Shown in pieces: positions 11,191-22,714 of a stretch of 64,000 bases of DNA. Both the position numbers and the translations under genes were made by a program. Under the pieces are notes generated by a model, which was not told the DNA's origin, ran no database searches, and saw nothing but the letters and a program-made list of their open reading frames with translations. The stretch is taken from NCBI RefSeq assembly GCF_028640845.1, contig NC_080540.1:165844752-165908751 (forward strand), written 5' to 3'. The DNA is from Ahaetulla prasina (Eukaryota; Chordata; Lepidosauria; Squamata; Colubridae). The stretch's first letter is position 1. Each line of letters begins with the position of its first letter.

Positions 11191-12551
11191 TTATCAAGGC
11201 GCCATCAGCGCCATCTTGGAGTAACTTTACTTTATATGTAGATATATTCATTTGTATTTCTAGTTTAAGGCTGTTTCACTCAAACATTAATTTCTCTATG
11301 AAACACATACCGAAAGAAATGGCAAATTACTTACATTGTGTTGAAATAATGCAAGAATTACAGTTACATTAGGCACGTTGGGCAGAAATTAAGGCAACTT
11401 GGATATAGCTTTGAGAACATTTGACTAAATATAAAGAAGGAAACAAAAGGGAAAGGAGACAACTAAAAATATATGAAAGAAAAGAAAACATGCAAGTGCA
11501 TTTGTGGCTCTTGTAAAAAAAATAATTCTGCAATTTAGCAAGAGAATTCTGCACTTGCTAAACTGGCACAAGTTACAGCTACCAGTATATTATCTCTTCA
11601 TACAATCTTCCTGTTAGATAAAAGTTTTAACTCTTTGCTAGTCAATTTGTGTCTTGTTGGGTCATCATTTCAAGGATATTTCATTATCAGGTTTCTCAAT
11701 GTCTTCAACAAAGACAGATCTTTTTTTTTTTTAATTAGAAAAGTTTTACAAAAATTTTTGCCCCATACATCCCCCTATCCCTCCCACTCTAACCCTCTTC
11801 CCTCCCCCTTCCCTCCTTCCCCCACTCCCTCCCCCTCTCAGACTTCCCAGAGCAAATACTAATCATCCAAAAGCTCCCACCCATCTTTAAGCCCTTAACT
11901 CCCCTTTTCCATAAAAACGAAGAAAGGGTTGTAGCAGTGCAATTTACAATCTTTCTATTCATCAACTATTTAACTTTTTAGTCTTTCAGTCCAGTTCTTA
12001 AATATCAGTCTATCTTCTCCATTCGTAATATCTTGCATAAACAGTCCTTCAAATATGATATTTCCATGTTGCCATATAAGTTCATAAATTTTACTGTCCA
12101 TTCTTCAATGATAAACAGTATTCCAACTTCCGATATTACACCATCAAGAGTTATTCTTCAATATAATCCATATTTACTTTCTAAAATGTATTTGGCTATC
12201 CAAAGTCAATTAGGAAATATATCTTATAGTCCATATTTGTATGTCCATTAAATAAACATCATCCTTTTAATTTATTTAAATCTAACATTTAACTCCAGTT
12301 CATTCCCATATTCCCAACATTGTATTCTAAACATTTTCTAAACAATCTCGACATATATAATTTTCTTAACAATAAAATTCCAATTATATCTCTTACTCTT
12401 AATTAATCAAATAACATTACTAAAATTACAACTCCAACTTATATCCAAAATAAATCAATTATTAACAATTAGACCATATATAAACAAATAGCATCATTAC
12501 AATCACATCTCCAACTTAAGTTATTATTTTAAGTTTCTTCTTTTATTATAT

Positions 12552-13050
12552 TCAAAAAAAAGAAAAAATGTATCCTTTCCCATAAACATAGACACCATTT
12601 AATTTAAAAGCTACACGAATCTCTCCTTGTTCTTTTAATTCCTTATCTTGTATTTGTATTACATCCTTATCCCATTTTTTTGCCATCTCAACACCAATCA
12701 ACTTAGCTTCTAGCAACAAAGGGTTTCCAGGCTTTAATACATTAATATAAAAGTCTCTTGCTTTAAAAACTGTGCTAAGACAATACTTTCTCCCTTTGTA
12801 ATTCACTGTTAAACCAGCTGGAACATCCCATCTAAACTATATCTGATATTTCTTAAGTTCACCCACTAAAAAGGCAAATTCTTTTCTCTTTCTTAACATT
12901 TTAGGAGGAATTTCCTTCTCATTATTATATCTTGTCCTAATATTGGAAATTTATTTTTATAAAATGCTTGTAAAATTCCAATAGTCTTAGTTGTAAAATA
13001 AATCACCACATCTCTTGGTAATTGCCTCTGTCTAGCCAGCCAGGAGTTAA
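12552..13050 (-). pseudogene. L1-type ORF1p C-terminal domain
   Basis: The minus-strand translation gives RQLPRDVVIYFTTKTIGILQ, a conserved L1 ORF1p motif in which LPRDVVIYF corresponds to the family's ARDVIVHF-like block. It continues, with interruptions, through an FAFLVGELKKYQI-like stretch, FRWDVPAGL, and NYKGRKYCLSTVFKARDFYI before an extra tail ending in GYIFSFF. ORF1p is the trimeric RNA-binding chaperone of L1. The copy has stops near the start of the FAFLVGEL block and cannot make a full protein. Confidence 0.75.
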
Positions 13051-13127
13051 CGTGCTAAATTTACTGAATTTTTCCATTTTATTTTTTATCTTTTTTTGCC
13101 ATTTGGCATATTATAGCTTAACAGGAA

Positions 13128-13699
13128 ATGGCTTTTAAGCAGACAAAGCCAAATGTTATTAAGGACTGTGAAATTTCTATAGTTCAAATACAGAAGTTAA
13201 AAGAAGATCTTAAGGAATATTTAATGGCTTTTTTAAAGGAACTTTGGGAGGCTCAAATTTCTGTAATAGATCAAAAATTTAATGAAATGGAAAAAAAATA
13301 CTGGATTTTAAAGATATGGTGGAAACTCAAAATAAGGATTTGGAAAGTGTAATGGATGCATTTAAATATTTAGCAGATTATACTATTAAGATGAATGAAA
13401 GAATGGAAGAACTTAATAAAGTTAATTTGGATTTGGAAAGGAAAATAGAGGAGGTCCAAATGAATCAAGTTAATTTGAATTTAGAAAACAAAATAGAGGG
13501 ACTAGAGGTTAAGGTGGATAGGGCAGATGAAGAAATGATTATACTACAATATAGGTTAATGGAGTATGCCATAAGGGTGAGAGGATTGAAGGAATGTAAG
13601 TGGGAGAATCTAAAAAGGATTTTTACACAGGCTTTTGCACAAATAACTGGAGAGAATCCAGAAGATTTTGAAGTTAATATTGAAAAAAATTATCGTGTT
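13128..13699 (+). pseudogene. L1-type ORF1p N-terminal part (inverted segment)
   Basis: An ATG at 13128 opens MAFKQTKPNVIKD, followed by a long charged coiled coil (KLKEDLKEYL, then MNERMEELNKVNLDLERKIE). After that comes an RRM-like stretch (ADEEMIILQYRLMEYAIRVR, ITGENPEDFEVNIEKNYRVN). The layout of coiled coil and then RRM matches L1 ORF1p. The reading frame shifts near an A8 run at about 13290. The segment stops exactly at the target duplication, and the missing C-terminal domain lies in inverse orientation at 12552-13050. Confidence 0.75.
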
Positions 13700-13714
13700 A
13701 ACAGAGACAGATCT

Positions 13715-14988
13715 TCTAATGTACTACCTTCACTGGAAAAGTTGGGATATATTCAGATTTGTATCTGCCTTTAAAATAGTTCATGTTGAACAATTTAGCA
13801 AAATCAACATCATCACAAGAAATGTTTTGTGACATTTCATATTATGTCATAAACTATTTAGCCCATGCTGAGCTGTATAGCACAGAAAATGTTTTGTGAC
13901 ATTTTGTATTGTTATAAACTGCTTTATAATAATGTTTATATTACAGAAATATTTTATAAAATTTGTTAAATTTCAATTCCACGAGAGTTATGGGATTGTA
14001 AGTTAACTAAGGCACTGTAGTTCAGAAAGTTTTGTCTTACAATGCACTTTTCCCCCCAGTTCAAGATTAAAAGAATCAAAAGTTTTAGTAGCATATAGAT
14101 AAACAACTGATTATCTGTATAAATGAGGGACAAAATACGATACAATAATAGTCCCCCAAATTTAAAATACTACACTGTCAGGAAAAGAGCTGATCTGAAG
14201 ATAACATCAATGTAAAAAAACATGTGTCTAGATATCATTTTGAGGCTCTGGCAGTGAAAGTGCAAACCACAATTATGCTTGGCCTCTTCTGAACTGTGCC
14301 CCACTCACTTGTGTTTTGCTACAGAATCAATCACCCCAGTAGAGAGGCAAAAGCTTCCCCCCCAATCATGGACCAATTAAAACAACTGGAGAAGAACATC
14401 TATGTTAAAGCAGTACTAGAGTAAGAGCTGCCTATAAGTCTTCCTGGTCTGTTCCTCTTCGCTCTATCTCTGAGATTTTCTGCAGCATGAACAGTTCTCC
14501 TCATGGTTGCCAAGCTACGAATATTCCTCCTCTTCCCCCACCCCTCATCCCCTGCGGGCTGTGGCTACTTCTCTTCTGCCTTAAAAGCAGTCATCATATT
14601 TGACTGCAGGAATATTGAAGAAACCGACTGCAGGGAAAGTAGTAGTCACATTTCACATTCTGCGGCAGTAGGAAACAGCAAGAGACAGCTAGGTCACAGT
14701 ACGGAGAGCATTCGGAGCAGGGATGGAGAATCTGTGGTACTCCAGGTCTTGCTGAACTCACATCGTTAGCTTTGTTGGCTGGAATCATTGAGAGGATGAA
14801 TTTAGCTATTCTGGGAGGCCCAACAGTTCCCTGTGGATAATTGTTCTGGGTTCAGTACAGAAATCCCCTTTGTGTATTAGTGTTTCAGTTAAGCTGTTAA
14901 TTACCAGCCACACACTTTGAGTCTCTGCAATTTCCTGTCAAATTTGCTGGAGGATTTACGTCTTTCAGGCATCTTAAATCCACAGTGT
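13715..14988. other. Unassigned intronic sequence
   Basis: Contains two imperfect copies of a GAAAATGTTTTGTGACATTT-like stretch (about 13820 and 13886). No gene or recognised transposon. Confidence 0.5.
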
Positions 14989-14989
14989 A

Positions 14990-15359
14990 GGTAGTCCTCG
15001 ACTTACGACCACAGTGGAGCCCAAAATGTCTGACGTTTGTTCAGTGAGATTTGCCCCATTTTATGACCTTTCTTGCCACAGTTGTTAAGTGAATCACTGC
15101 AGTCGGTAAGTTAGTAACACGGTGGTTAAGTGAATCTGGCTTCCCCATTGATTTTGCTTGTGAAGAGGTTGCAAAAAGCTTGGGACACGGCAACGGTCAT
15201 AAGTATGAACTGGTTGCCAAGCATCTGAATTTTGATCACATGATCATAGGGATGCTACAAAGGTCGCAAGTGTGGAAAATGGTCATAAGTCATATTTTTC
15301 AGTGCCGTTGTAACTTTGAACAGTCACCAAATCAACTGTTGTAAGTCGAGGACTACCTG
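14990..15359. mobile_element. TA-flanked MITE, copy 3
   Basis: GGTAGTCCTCGACTTACGAC at the left and GTAAGTCGAGGACTACCTG at the right are near-perfect inverted termini next to TA. This is the least decayed copy of the family in the window, 370 bp and noncoding. Confidence 0.85.
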
Positions 15360-15361
15360 TA

Positions 15362-16314
15362 TTCAAATATTTTCTGAGGTTTTACAACAAATAGCTAGTA
15401 TATAAATTGAAACAAATAATACTATCAAAGGACAGCAAAGCTAATTTAGGATGGCATGCCATTTACATCATGAAATCACACATTTCTACATCAAGGCAAT
15501 TGCCAAACAAGTTAATCTGAACAATTTACAAATAAGAAAGGACTGAAGTGTCAATCTTAGACATCTGAAATGACTTCAGGAAGACTTCGCCTTCATTCCT
15601 TTCTAATCTAGTGTTTACTTGGTGGTTCTGATAAACAGCCAATAACTTAAATTGTAAACTAAATTTTAAATTGCATAAAACCTCTTTAATCAACATGTAC
15701 ATTCCTGCAAGAAATGTATGTCTATAAAATGCCTAAACAGTGAGAGAAGGACAGGGAGTAGCATTCACAGTGACTGTCAACAGTCTAGTTTAATTACTGG
15801 GTGGGAGGAACTTAGAATATAGAATCTTGGAAAGTCAATCAGCAAAACTCCATTCCTCATGAAAGGAATTCATTAACACAGGATCCCTATGAATCGTTTA
15901 ATTTCTTTCTCCCAGATTATTAAATTGAATGGTTCTTCTGCCAGGGTAAGACAGAAACATCCCTCTGTTCTTTGTATGTTTCCTTTGGTGTGCTCTTTTT
16001 CTTCATCAGCACCAGTAGTTCTATTATCTATGCCATGTCTTAATCTACAACTTATTAGGGGTCTGCCTGTTTAAGAATGTCAAAAAGAATTAATGCCTCT
16101 AACAACCCTCATATTATGATCCTTCCTGACTCTACATTCCACAACCACTGTGTCAAAGTCAGGAATGAAAGCCTTCTCCAGAATTCTATTCCCTTAACCT
16201 AGGCCCAAATCCTTCCTAAATATTCTGTATTTGTTTATTTATATTGTATTACACTTCTCCTTTACTTAAGGGGCGTATAGAGTGTTTGGGGGGGCGGGGG
16301 GGGGGCGGGTAGCA
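15362..16314. other. Unassigned intronic sequence
   Basis: Ends in a G-rich run (16289-16310). I see nothing else that can be named. Confidence 0.5.
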
Positions 16315-16322
16315 CCTGTGGT

Positions 16323-16598
16323 CAGAGGTGGGTTTTAGCAGGTTCTGACCAGTTCTGAAGAACCAGTAGTGGAAATTTTGAGTAGTTCGGAGAACCGGTA
16401 GTAAAAATTCTGACTGGCCCTGTCCCCATTTTTTCTCTGCCTCCTAATTCCCAGATGATTAGGAGGAAATGGGGATTTTTGCAGTAACCTTCCCTTGGAG
16501 TGGGGTGGAAATGGAGATTTTACAGTATCCTTCCCCTGCCACGCCCACCAAGCCACACCCATAGAACTGGTAGTAAAAAATTTTGAAACCCACCACTA
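16323..16598. mobile_element. hAT MITE (ACCGGTTCT family) with perfect target duplication
   Basis: A 276-bp element beginning CAGAGGTGGGTTTTAGC and ending GAAACCCACCACTA. The 8-bp sequence cctgtggt flanks it exactly at 16315-16322 and 16599-16606, as expected for hAT transposase. It has no coding capacity. Confidence 0.92.
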
Positions 16599-16649
16599 CC
16601 TGTGGTAGTGGGGGTAGGCTTCTTACAGTTGTTGATTTATCTTTGGACC

Positions 16650-16937
16650 CAATGGTGGATTTCAAATTTTTTTACTACCGGTTCTGTGGGTGTGGCTTGG
16701 TGGGCATGGCATGGTGGGTGTGGCAGAGGAAAGATACTGTAAAATCTCCATTCCCACCCCACTCCAGGGGAAGGATACTGCAAAATCCCCATTTCCTCCC
16801 AATCAGCTGGGACTTGGGAGGCAGAGAATAGATGGGGGTGGGTCAGTCAGAATTTTTATTACCGGTTCTCCGAACTACTCAAAATTTCCACTACAGGTTC
16901 TCCAGAACTGGTCAAAACCTGCTGAAACCCACCTCTG
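16650..16937. mobile_element. hAT MITE (ACCGGTTCT family), opposite orientation
   Basis: A 288-bp element starting CAATGGTGGATTTC and ending GAAACCCACCTCTG, flanked by tttggacc at 16642-16649 and 16938-16945. It lies 51 bp from the previous copy and in reverse orientation, so the two could pair as a large hairpin. Confidence 0.92.
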
Positions 16938-16945
16938 TTTGGACC

Positions 16946-17815
16946 CCACCTGACATTGTCATCTGTGGCTCTAAGTAACTGTAAGAGGTACAGGGGCCAC
17001 ACCCCAGTAAACCATTTAGGCAGATGGGTCAAGCCAAGTGAGGGAGCCAATGGCCCTTTGACTCTTGGTTAGATACAAGATTTCTCTATTACAGCATGGG
17101 AATTCTGACCCTGGCAAATCAACAGGCCCACCAAGCATTGTGGAGCACTAACAGCATCATGACACACTTAGGCAATCCGATCTTCCACTGCAGCAAAAGA
17201 AGTCTCCAGCTGTATGTTCTCCATGCCGTGCTGGATTAAAGTCCCTTCTACCGAGAGAATGGGACTGCCCCTGTACAACAGCTAATGAAATTTAAGATTC
17301 CATCACCCATAGGATTCTGTTGTGTGATTAATCTTCCTCTACAAAGCATCGGAAGTTCATCTTAACCTAATCCTAATTCATGGAGCCTTTCAGCAATGGG
17401 TGAGTGGCAAAGTGACAGGTGGAGATGACCACTGGCAGTTGTAGTCACAAACCTACATATGGGTGGCTCTTGGACCAGTGATCATTCATCTCAGGACCAG
17501 GGCCACAGAGATGTCTGGCAGAATCCAGAATGACTGGGCAGGACTTCTAGGATAGCACTGCCCACCTTCACATGAGGGAGAGGGTTAAAAAAAGGACCCT
17601 ACACATTGCCCGCCTCACAACATCTGGCTAGTTAACCATGGCTACCAAATAATCTACTTAATGGTCAAAAATCATGAAAAATGAATAAAAGAAAACTCAT
17701 TTTTGAAACTTGGAAACTCCATTCCTTGCTGGATACAGACAAATTGTCATAGCCCAAAAGATGAACATCATTCATAGCAACCATTCTTTTGTCTTTAATA
17801 AACAAAAAGAAAAAT
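16946..17815. other. Unassigned, moderately GC-rich intronic sequence
   Basis: Contains no ORF with family resemblance. Its composition differs from the AT-rich surroundings, so it may be an old, unrecognised repeat. Confidence 0.4.
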
Positions 17816-18470
17816 AGAGTTGGAAGAGACCTTGGAAGTCTTCTAATCCAACCCCCTTCTTCAAGCAGAAGACCCTGGACCATTTCAGACAAATGGCTGT
17901 TCAACCTCTTCTTATTAAACTCCAGTGTTAGAGTACCCACAACTTCCAAAGGCAAGCTTTTCCACTAATTAATTGGTCTGTCAGGAAATTTCTTCTTAGT
18001 TCTAAATTGGTTTTCTCCTTGATTAGTTTCCATTCATTGCTTCTTTTCCTGCTCTCAGGTACTTTAGAGCAGGGGTCTCCAACCTTGGCAACTTTAAGCC
18101 TGGTGGACTTCAACTCCCAAAATGCCCCAGTCAGCTTTGCTGGCTGGGGCATTCTGGGAGTTGAAGTCCTCCAGGCTTAAAGTTGCCAAGATTGGAGACC
18201 CCTGCTTTAGAGAATAGCTTGATTTCTCTCCCCGCCCACACCCGCTCTTCTTTGTGGCAACCCCTGAGATATTGGAACACTGCTATCATGTCACCCCTGG
18301 TCTTTCTTTCCATGAAATTAGACGTACCCAATTCCTGCAACCGTTCTTCATATTTCTTAGCCTCCAGTCCCTTAATCATCTTTGTTGCTCTTCTCTGTAT
18401 TTCTGAACATCTTTTTTTAATATCATGGTGAGATGTATAACACTCTATAACACTGACATTGCTGCACTCA
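17816..18470 (-). pseudogene. CR1 LINE 3' end, split by a hAT MITE
   Basis: The minus strand encodes the CR1 polyprotein end: EIQRRATKMIKGLEAKKYEE, then LQELGTSNFMERKTRGDMIA and VFQYLRG. The 3' region follows, which on the plus strand reads AGAGTTGGAAGAGACCTTGG. The reading frame is broken at 18070-18204, where a 135-bp hAT MITE inserted and duplicated ctttagag. CR1 is the dominant ancient LINE of reptiles and birds. This copy is 5' truncated. Confidence 0.85.
18070..18204. mobile_element. Palindromic hAT MITE (CAGGGGTCTCC family), perfect target duplication
   Basis: Terminal repeats CAGGGGTCTCCAACCTTGGC and its complement enclose a 135-bp palindrome. The flanks ctttagag (18062-18069 and 18205-18212) are identical 8-mers. 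Because it sits inside a CR1 copy, the uninterrupted CR1 sequence provides an empty-site reference. This copy sets the boundaries used for the other family members. Confidence 0.95.
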
Positions 18471-19017
18471 GTGAGACCAGGCTGGCAAATACAATACAAT
18501 ATTATGGGAAGCAGCAAGAATGGACAATTTTGGAATGGGAACCCACAAACTGACAACAGGACTCACAGAGTAGGTTTTGCAATCAAAACTGCTATGCTGA
18601 AAAATATCTCTACTTGACCCAGTGGATTAAATGAACACATTATGAACACATCCAATTTTGTCTTATCAAGTCCCGCTATCTCACCATTGTCAGCACTCAC
18701 ACATCAATTCTCACGAGTCCGAATGAAGGCAAGGAAGATTTCTATGAGGACCTGGACCAGACTATTCAGATAACCATGGCAAGTGACAGATGTGTCCTTC
18801 TGGACGATGGAGTCCTCGGGAGACACGAAATGGAAAAAACTACATCCACAACACAATATTCACACTTGCAATAATCAGTAAAAAATGAAAACCCTACACT
18901 GGCACCTATTTGGCTATGTCATAGTTTGTCAGCATAATTGTAACAATGTCATAATCACTCATGCCATGTAAAGTGCTAAGTGCTGGATAGATCACAGGCT
19001 GGTCCAGTCAGTCCTCA

Positions 19018-19290
19018 ATTTGCACTTTTATTCTATTATTTTATTTATATTCCACATTTATTATTGTTTATAAATAACACAAGCTGGCGAACATATCTAA
19101 TACACCTCCCTTCTCCTATTTTCCCCATTACAACAACCCTGTGAAGTGAGGTGGGCTGAGAGAGAGTGATTGCCAAGTCACCCTGCTAATTTTTTCATGT
19201 ATAAGCGGGACTAGAACTCATAATCTCCTGATTAGTACACGCAGTACACGCAGTACATGCCAGTACACCGAACATTAGACCAAATTGGCC
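19018..19290 (-). mobile_element. tRNA-headed SINE inserted in the LINE
   Basis: Read on the minus strand it opens GGGGCCAATTTGGTCTAATG (a tRNA-like head), continues with GAGTTCTAGTCCCGC-like and GCTCTCTCAGCCCACC-like segments, and ends in ATAAATAAAAT. The same family occurs at 32833 and 44982. It separates the endonuclease and RT parts of the LINE. Confidence 0.7.
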
Positions 19291-19849
19291 CCTTTACCTC
19301 ATAAACAAGCAAAGACTGCCAGAAAGTCATTCAACATTGGCAGACTACAAAACCCAAACCTAATCCAATGTCTTCTGTGATGCCTTTATTGTGGTTTTCT
19401 ATATAAATAAGGGAAGCAAATGAGACTGTGGAAACTACAGAGATATCTCGCTGCTGCCCATTACAGGCAAGGTCTTTGACTGAATTCTCCTGAACAGACT
19501 TATCACTGTCTTGAAAAGGAACCTCCCAGAGGCATAGTGGCCTTCAGCGAGAAAGGAGGACAGCAGATATGATATTTGTTGCGAGGCAAGTCTGGGGTAA
19601 GTGCATTGAGCAGAACAAGCCTCTTTATTTGGTCTTCATTAGCCTTACAAAGGCATCTGAAATAGTAAATAAGGAGGCTCCTCTGGATCATCCTGAGATG
19701 TTACGGATGCTCAGAGAAATTTGTGAAGTTGATTCAGCTACTCTGCAACAGAACGACAAAACATATTTTTTACAACAATAATACATTGACTACATTTGCC
19801 ATTTCCAATGGGGTAAAACAGAATGCTAGCCTCAGTCGGCAATAGAATA

Positions 19850-19963
19850 AGTTTTTTAATTGTTGTTTTTTAATCTGTATTTATATGTATTTTAACTGCC
19901 TGTGAACCGCCCTGAGTCCTTAGGGAGATAGGGCGGTATATAAATTTGAAAAAATAAATAAAT
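19850..19963 (+). repeat. 5'-truncated retroposon tail inserted in the LINE
   Basis: GTGAACCGCCCTGAGTCCTT, AGGGCGGTATATAAATTTG and (AAAT)n form the same 3' end as at 34670 and 54970. It interrupts the RT reading frame just after the NGVKQ motif. Confidence 0.8.
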
Positions 19964-20054
19964 AAGTCCTATTCAGTCCATTCTTCACTTTCATGTTGTC
20001 ACTTGCTATGCAGGAGGGAGTGTACATGACCTTTTGTTTCTTGAATGCTTAGAC

Positions 20055-20426
20055 CAGTGGTGGGATTCAAATAATTTAACAACCGGTTCTCTGCCCTAAT
20101 GACTGGTTGCATGAGTGTGGCCATGTGGTCCAGACTCCACCTCCTGGACCCCCCTAGGAGCAAAAATGGGCCACGGGGGGGACAAGTCACCCCCCCTGCG
20201 GCCCATTTTGGGCCTAGTATGGCTCCCTGCAGCCTCCTCGGAGCAAAAACGGGCAGCAGGGTGTGTGTGTGTGCCACACCCCCATGTCCCATTTTGGGCC
20301 TAGAAGGCCTCGCTGCACTTATTTGGGATCCAAAATGGGGCACGTGGGGACTCCTGGAACGGGCGGGGAGGGGCCAGCCAGAAATTTAACTACCGGTTCT
20401 CCCAAACCGGCTGAATTCCACCACTG
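20055..20426. mobile_element. hAT MITE (CAGTGGTGGGATTC family), perfect target duplication
   Basis: A 372-bp GC-rich element beginning CAGTGGTGGGATTCAAATAA and ending GGCTGAATTCCACCACTG. It is flanked by gcttagac at 20047-20054 and 20427-20434. It inserted into the decayed LINE just before the ADD motif. The internal ORFs are composition artefacts. Confidence 0.95.
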
Positions 20427-21672
20427 GCTTAGACTAAATTCTTCCAAACAGTCATTCAAGAAACCCTCTTTGCTGATGACCGTGTGCTCCTGGCACAAAG
20501 ACACTGATCCAGAGTTGATGCTGAACAAGTTCTCAGTTGCTCAATTCCTCTTCAGCCTGATTATCAGCCTGAACAAGACTGAAGTACTTTAGCATCCCGT
20601 GCTAAACCAAAACAAAAAATCACTGTTGACAATAGCTAACTGATAAATATAAACAGCTCCAAATGCTTGGGAAGCATCATCTTGAGCAATAAAGTCTTTG
20701 GACAAAGAAACTGACTCTCGGATCAGCAAGGCCAGCCAGGCATAAGAGCAGCTACGTATTAGAATGCTCAGTCAACACAACATCCACACAGTGAAGGTCT
20801 ATAAAGCTGTGGTTATCCTTTCTCTCCTATATGAATGTGAGTCCTTGATTCTGTACCAAAAGCACGTCAAAAAACTGAAGAAATTCCACATGGTTTCTGC
20901 ACTCCATCCTTAGCATTTTTTGGCAAGACTGTATCTCTCAGTTAGAGGTCTTGAATTGTGCCGAGTTCACCAGCACTGAGTCCCGTGATTATTAGAGCCC
21001 AGATCAGATGGCGGGGGGGGGGGGACGGGACATGTCATAAGAATGTATACTTGTCAGTTGCTCTATGAGTGTACTGGAATCTTGGGACTGACAGCCCACA
21101 CGCTACAAAAATGCTGTGAAAGAAATACTATGTCACTATGACATCCAGCCAGAAGCTAGAAACAACTACAGCTGCTGACAGAACCCAACAGCAAACCTTG
21201 TGCTATGAAACCTCCACCAACTTTGAAGATAGGTGCCACCAAAAAAAGATAGGAAACTGTGAATGGAGTCACAGAATAACATTCAGAGATACTACAACAA
21301 TGGATTTTCAGTGTCCCCATTGTGTAGACTGTGCTTCCAGATTGGGACTGAGGAGCCATTTCTGCTTCCACAGACGAACTACATAACAGCATATCTTCTT
21401 CAAACTTGGACTACTATATTAAACTATGCAGCAAGTTATTTCCTCTGTTACATTTCCATTCTAATTCAATAACAAAGCTATCTCTCTTCCATAGTACCGT
21501 CTATGGCCAACTAAAAAACAGGTCTGTCTTGCAAGTTTCAAAACTAGTAGCTCTAAGTATATTTCTATATACATTTTAATAGTAAAGAAAATTAGTATCA
21601 GGAGTGTTCATACAGCTTCACTGTTAGCTTCACTCAGAAATAAGAATGCTATATTACTCAGGACATTCTCAC

Positions 21673-22353
21673 CAGTGGTGGGTTTCAAAAATTTTCACTA
21701 ACAGTTCGGTGGGTGTGGCTAGGTGGGGGGCATGTGACTGAGTAGGCATGGCCAACTGGACATCACTCATGCCCATGGCCACTCAGTCACATGATCCCCC
21801 CCACCTAGCCACGGCCACAGGAAAAAGTAGGAAAATTTTGGGAATTTCCACCTATCTATCCCTGCCCTCCCTTCGCCAGTCACCCCTGTTTCACCCCCTT
21901 TAGTGGCCCCAGCCCTAGCCCCGCTTTCTTCCCCACCACCGTCTCGTTGTTTGGGCTGTTTACCTTCCATGGCGGCTAGTCCAGAGTCTGGAAGGCAAGC
22001 TAACTGGAGTTTTTGGCAGCCCCCAGCCAGCCCCCAAAGCCGCAAAGTGGCTCTCAAAGAAGCGGTGGCTGCCTGCAGGCTGCTGAAAAGTACAAGAGGT
22101 CATGGAAAAAGCTACTGCCATCGCCACCATGTTCTTTGTGCATGTGCATCCCATTGGACTTGCAAGGCAATGGGATACGTGTGCACAAAGAACATGGCGG
22201 CGATGAACATGGTGGGCAGGGCGAGCAGGCGGCAACCAGGGGAACTTTTTGGAGGCATGGCCAGCTGGCCATCTCTACCAGTTCATCAACCTTGGCCAAA
22301 TTTCCGCCAACGGCTCGCGTGAACCGGTGCGAAATGGCTGAATACCACCTCTG
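21673..22353. mobile_element. Long hAT non-autonomous element with GC-rich cargo
   Basis: A 681-bp element starting CAGTGGTGGGTTTC and ending GAATACCACCTCTG, with the exact 8-bp duplication attctcac (21665-21672 and 22354-22361). The interior is GC-rich and contains a hairpin at about 22128-22200 whose arms are CCATGTTCTTTGTGCATGTG and its near complement. No transposase motif is visible. The interior does not resemble the ACCGGTTCT family or the hairpin family. Confidence 0.93.
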
Positions 22354-22714
22354 ATTCTCACTATGAAAATTAATCTTAGTTCTCTTTTGGTAAGATGGGA
22401 GTGTTCATCTATTTAGAATATTACTTTGACAATGAGCAAAATACGCAACCTAAGATAATAGGTAGCTTGTCCCATAGTAAAAGTATTTCACAGTGTAGCT
22501 TAATAACAACTTACTGTACTTGTTAGCGATAAGCAACATAAAATCCCACACAAAATGGAATGAGAAGCCTGGCTTTCTCCTTGGACAACATGGAAACCTA
22601 GCAGGCTGGGACAAAGTTAACAGAATGGCCAAGTATTATACAATATTTGGTTTAAGAATTGGAGGGTCCAACACTGGTAAACACCTGTACCACAGGTTTT
22701 TTTAGGGGCGCAAT

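Larger units (their letters stand above)
11722..13699 (-). mobile_element. L1-like, ORF1-only retrotransposon with 5' inversion
   Basis: A 15-bp target duplication (AACAAAGACAGATCT at 11707-11721 and AACAGAGACAGATCT at 13700-13714, one mismatch) flanks the insertion. The 3' segment lies on the minus strand from about 13045 down to a poly-T (antisense poly-A) run at 11721-11732. The 5' segment, about 13055-13699, is inverted and reads on the plus strand. The ORF1 break falls between YRVN and RQLPRDVV, so almost nothing is missing. This is the signature of twin priming. Between the ORF1 end (about 12552) and the poly-A there are only about 820 bp with no reverse transcriptase motif that I can see, so the source RNA lacked ORF2. 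The organisation resembles HAL1 elements. Confidence 0.75.
18640..21392 (+). pseudogene. Decayed APE/RT non-LTR retrotransposon
   Basis: Pieces of one LINE occur in order. At about 18690-18840 there is an endonuclease segment resembling FYEDLDQTI and GVLGRH. An RT segment at about 19440-19800 resembles YRDISLLPITGKVFD, LYLVFISLTKAS and FAISNGVKQ. At 20440-20600 come LFADDRVLLAQ-like and SLNKTEVL-like motifs. At 20640-20880 comes a LGSIIL...VYKAVVILSLLYECES-like stretch. The 3' end near 21300-21385 gives FQCPHCVDCASRLGLRSHFC, a C-terminal CCHH-like finger. The frame is broken many times. The RTE/Jockey-like clade assignment is tentative. Confidence 0.7.

Noticed and set aside
20099..20592. Overlapping ORFs of 62-114 aa
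   Set aside because: They span a hAT MITE and its LINE host. The frames cross the element boundary and have no coding signature.
21767..22354. ORFs up to 139 aa on both strands
   Set aside because: They lie inside a noncoding hAT element with GC-rich sequence, and there is no family resemblance.
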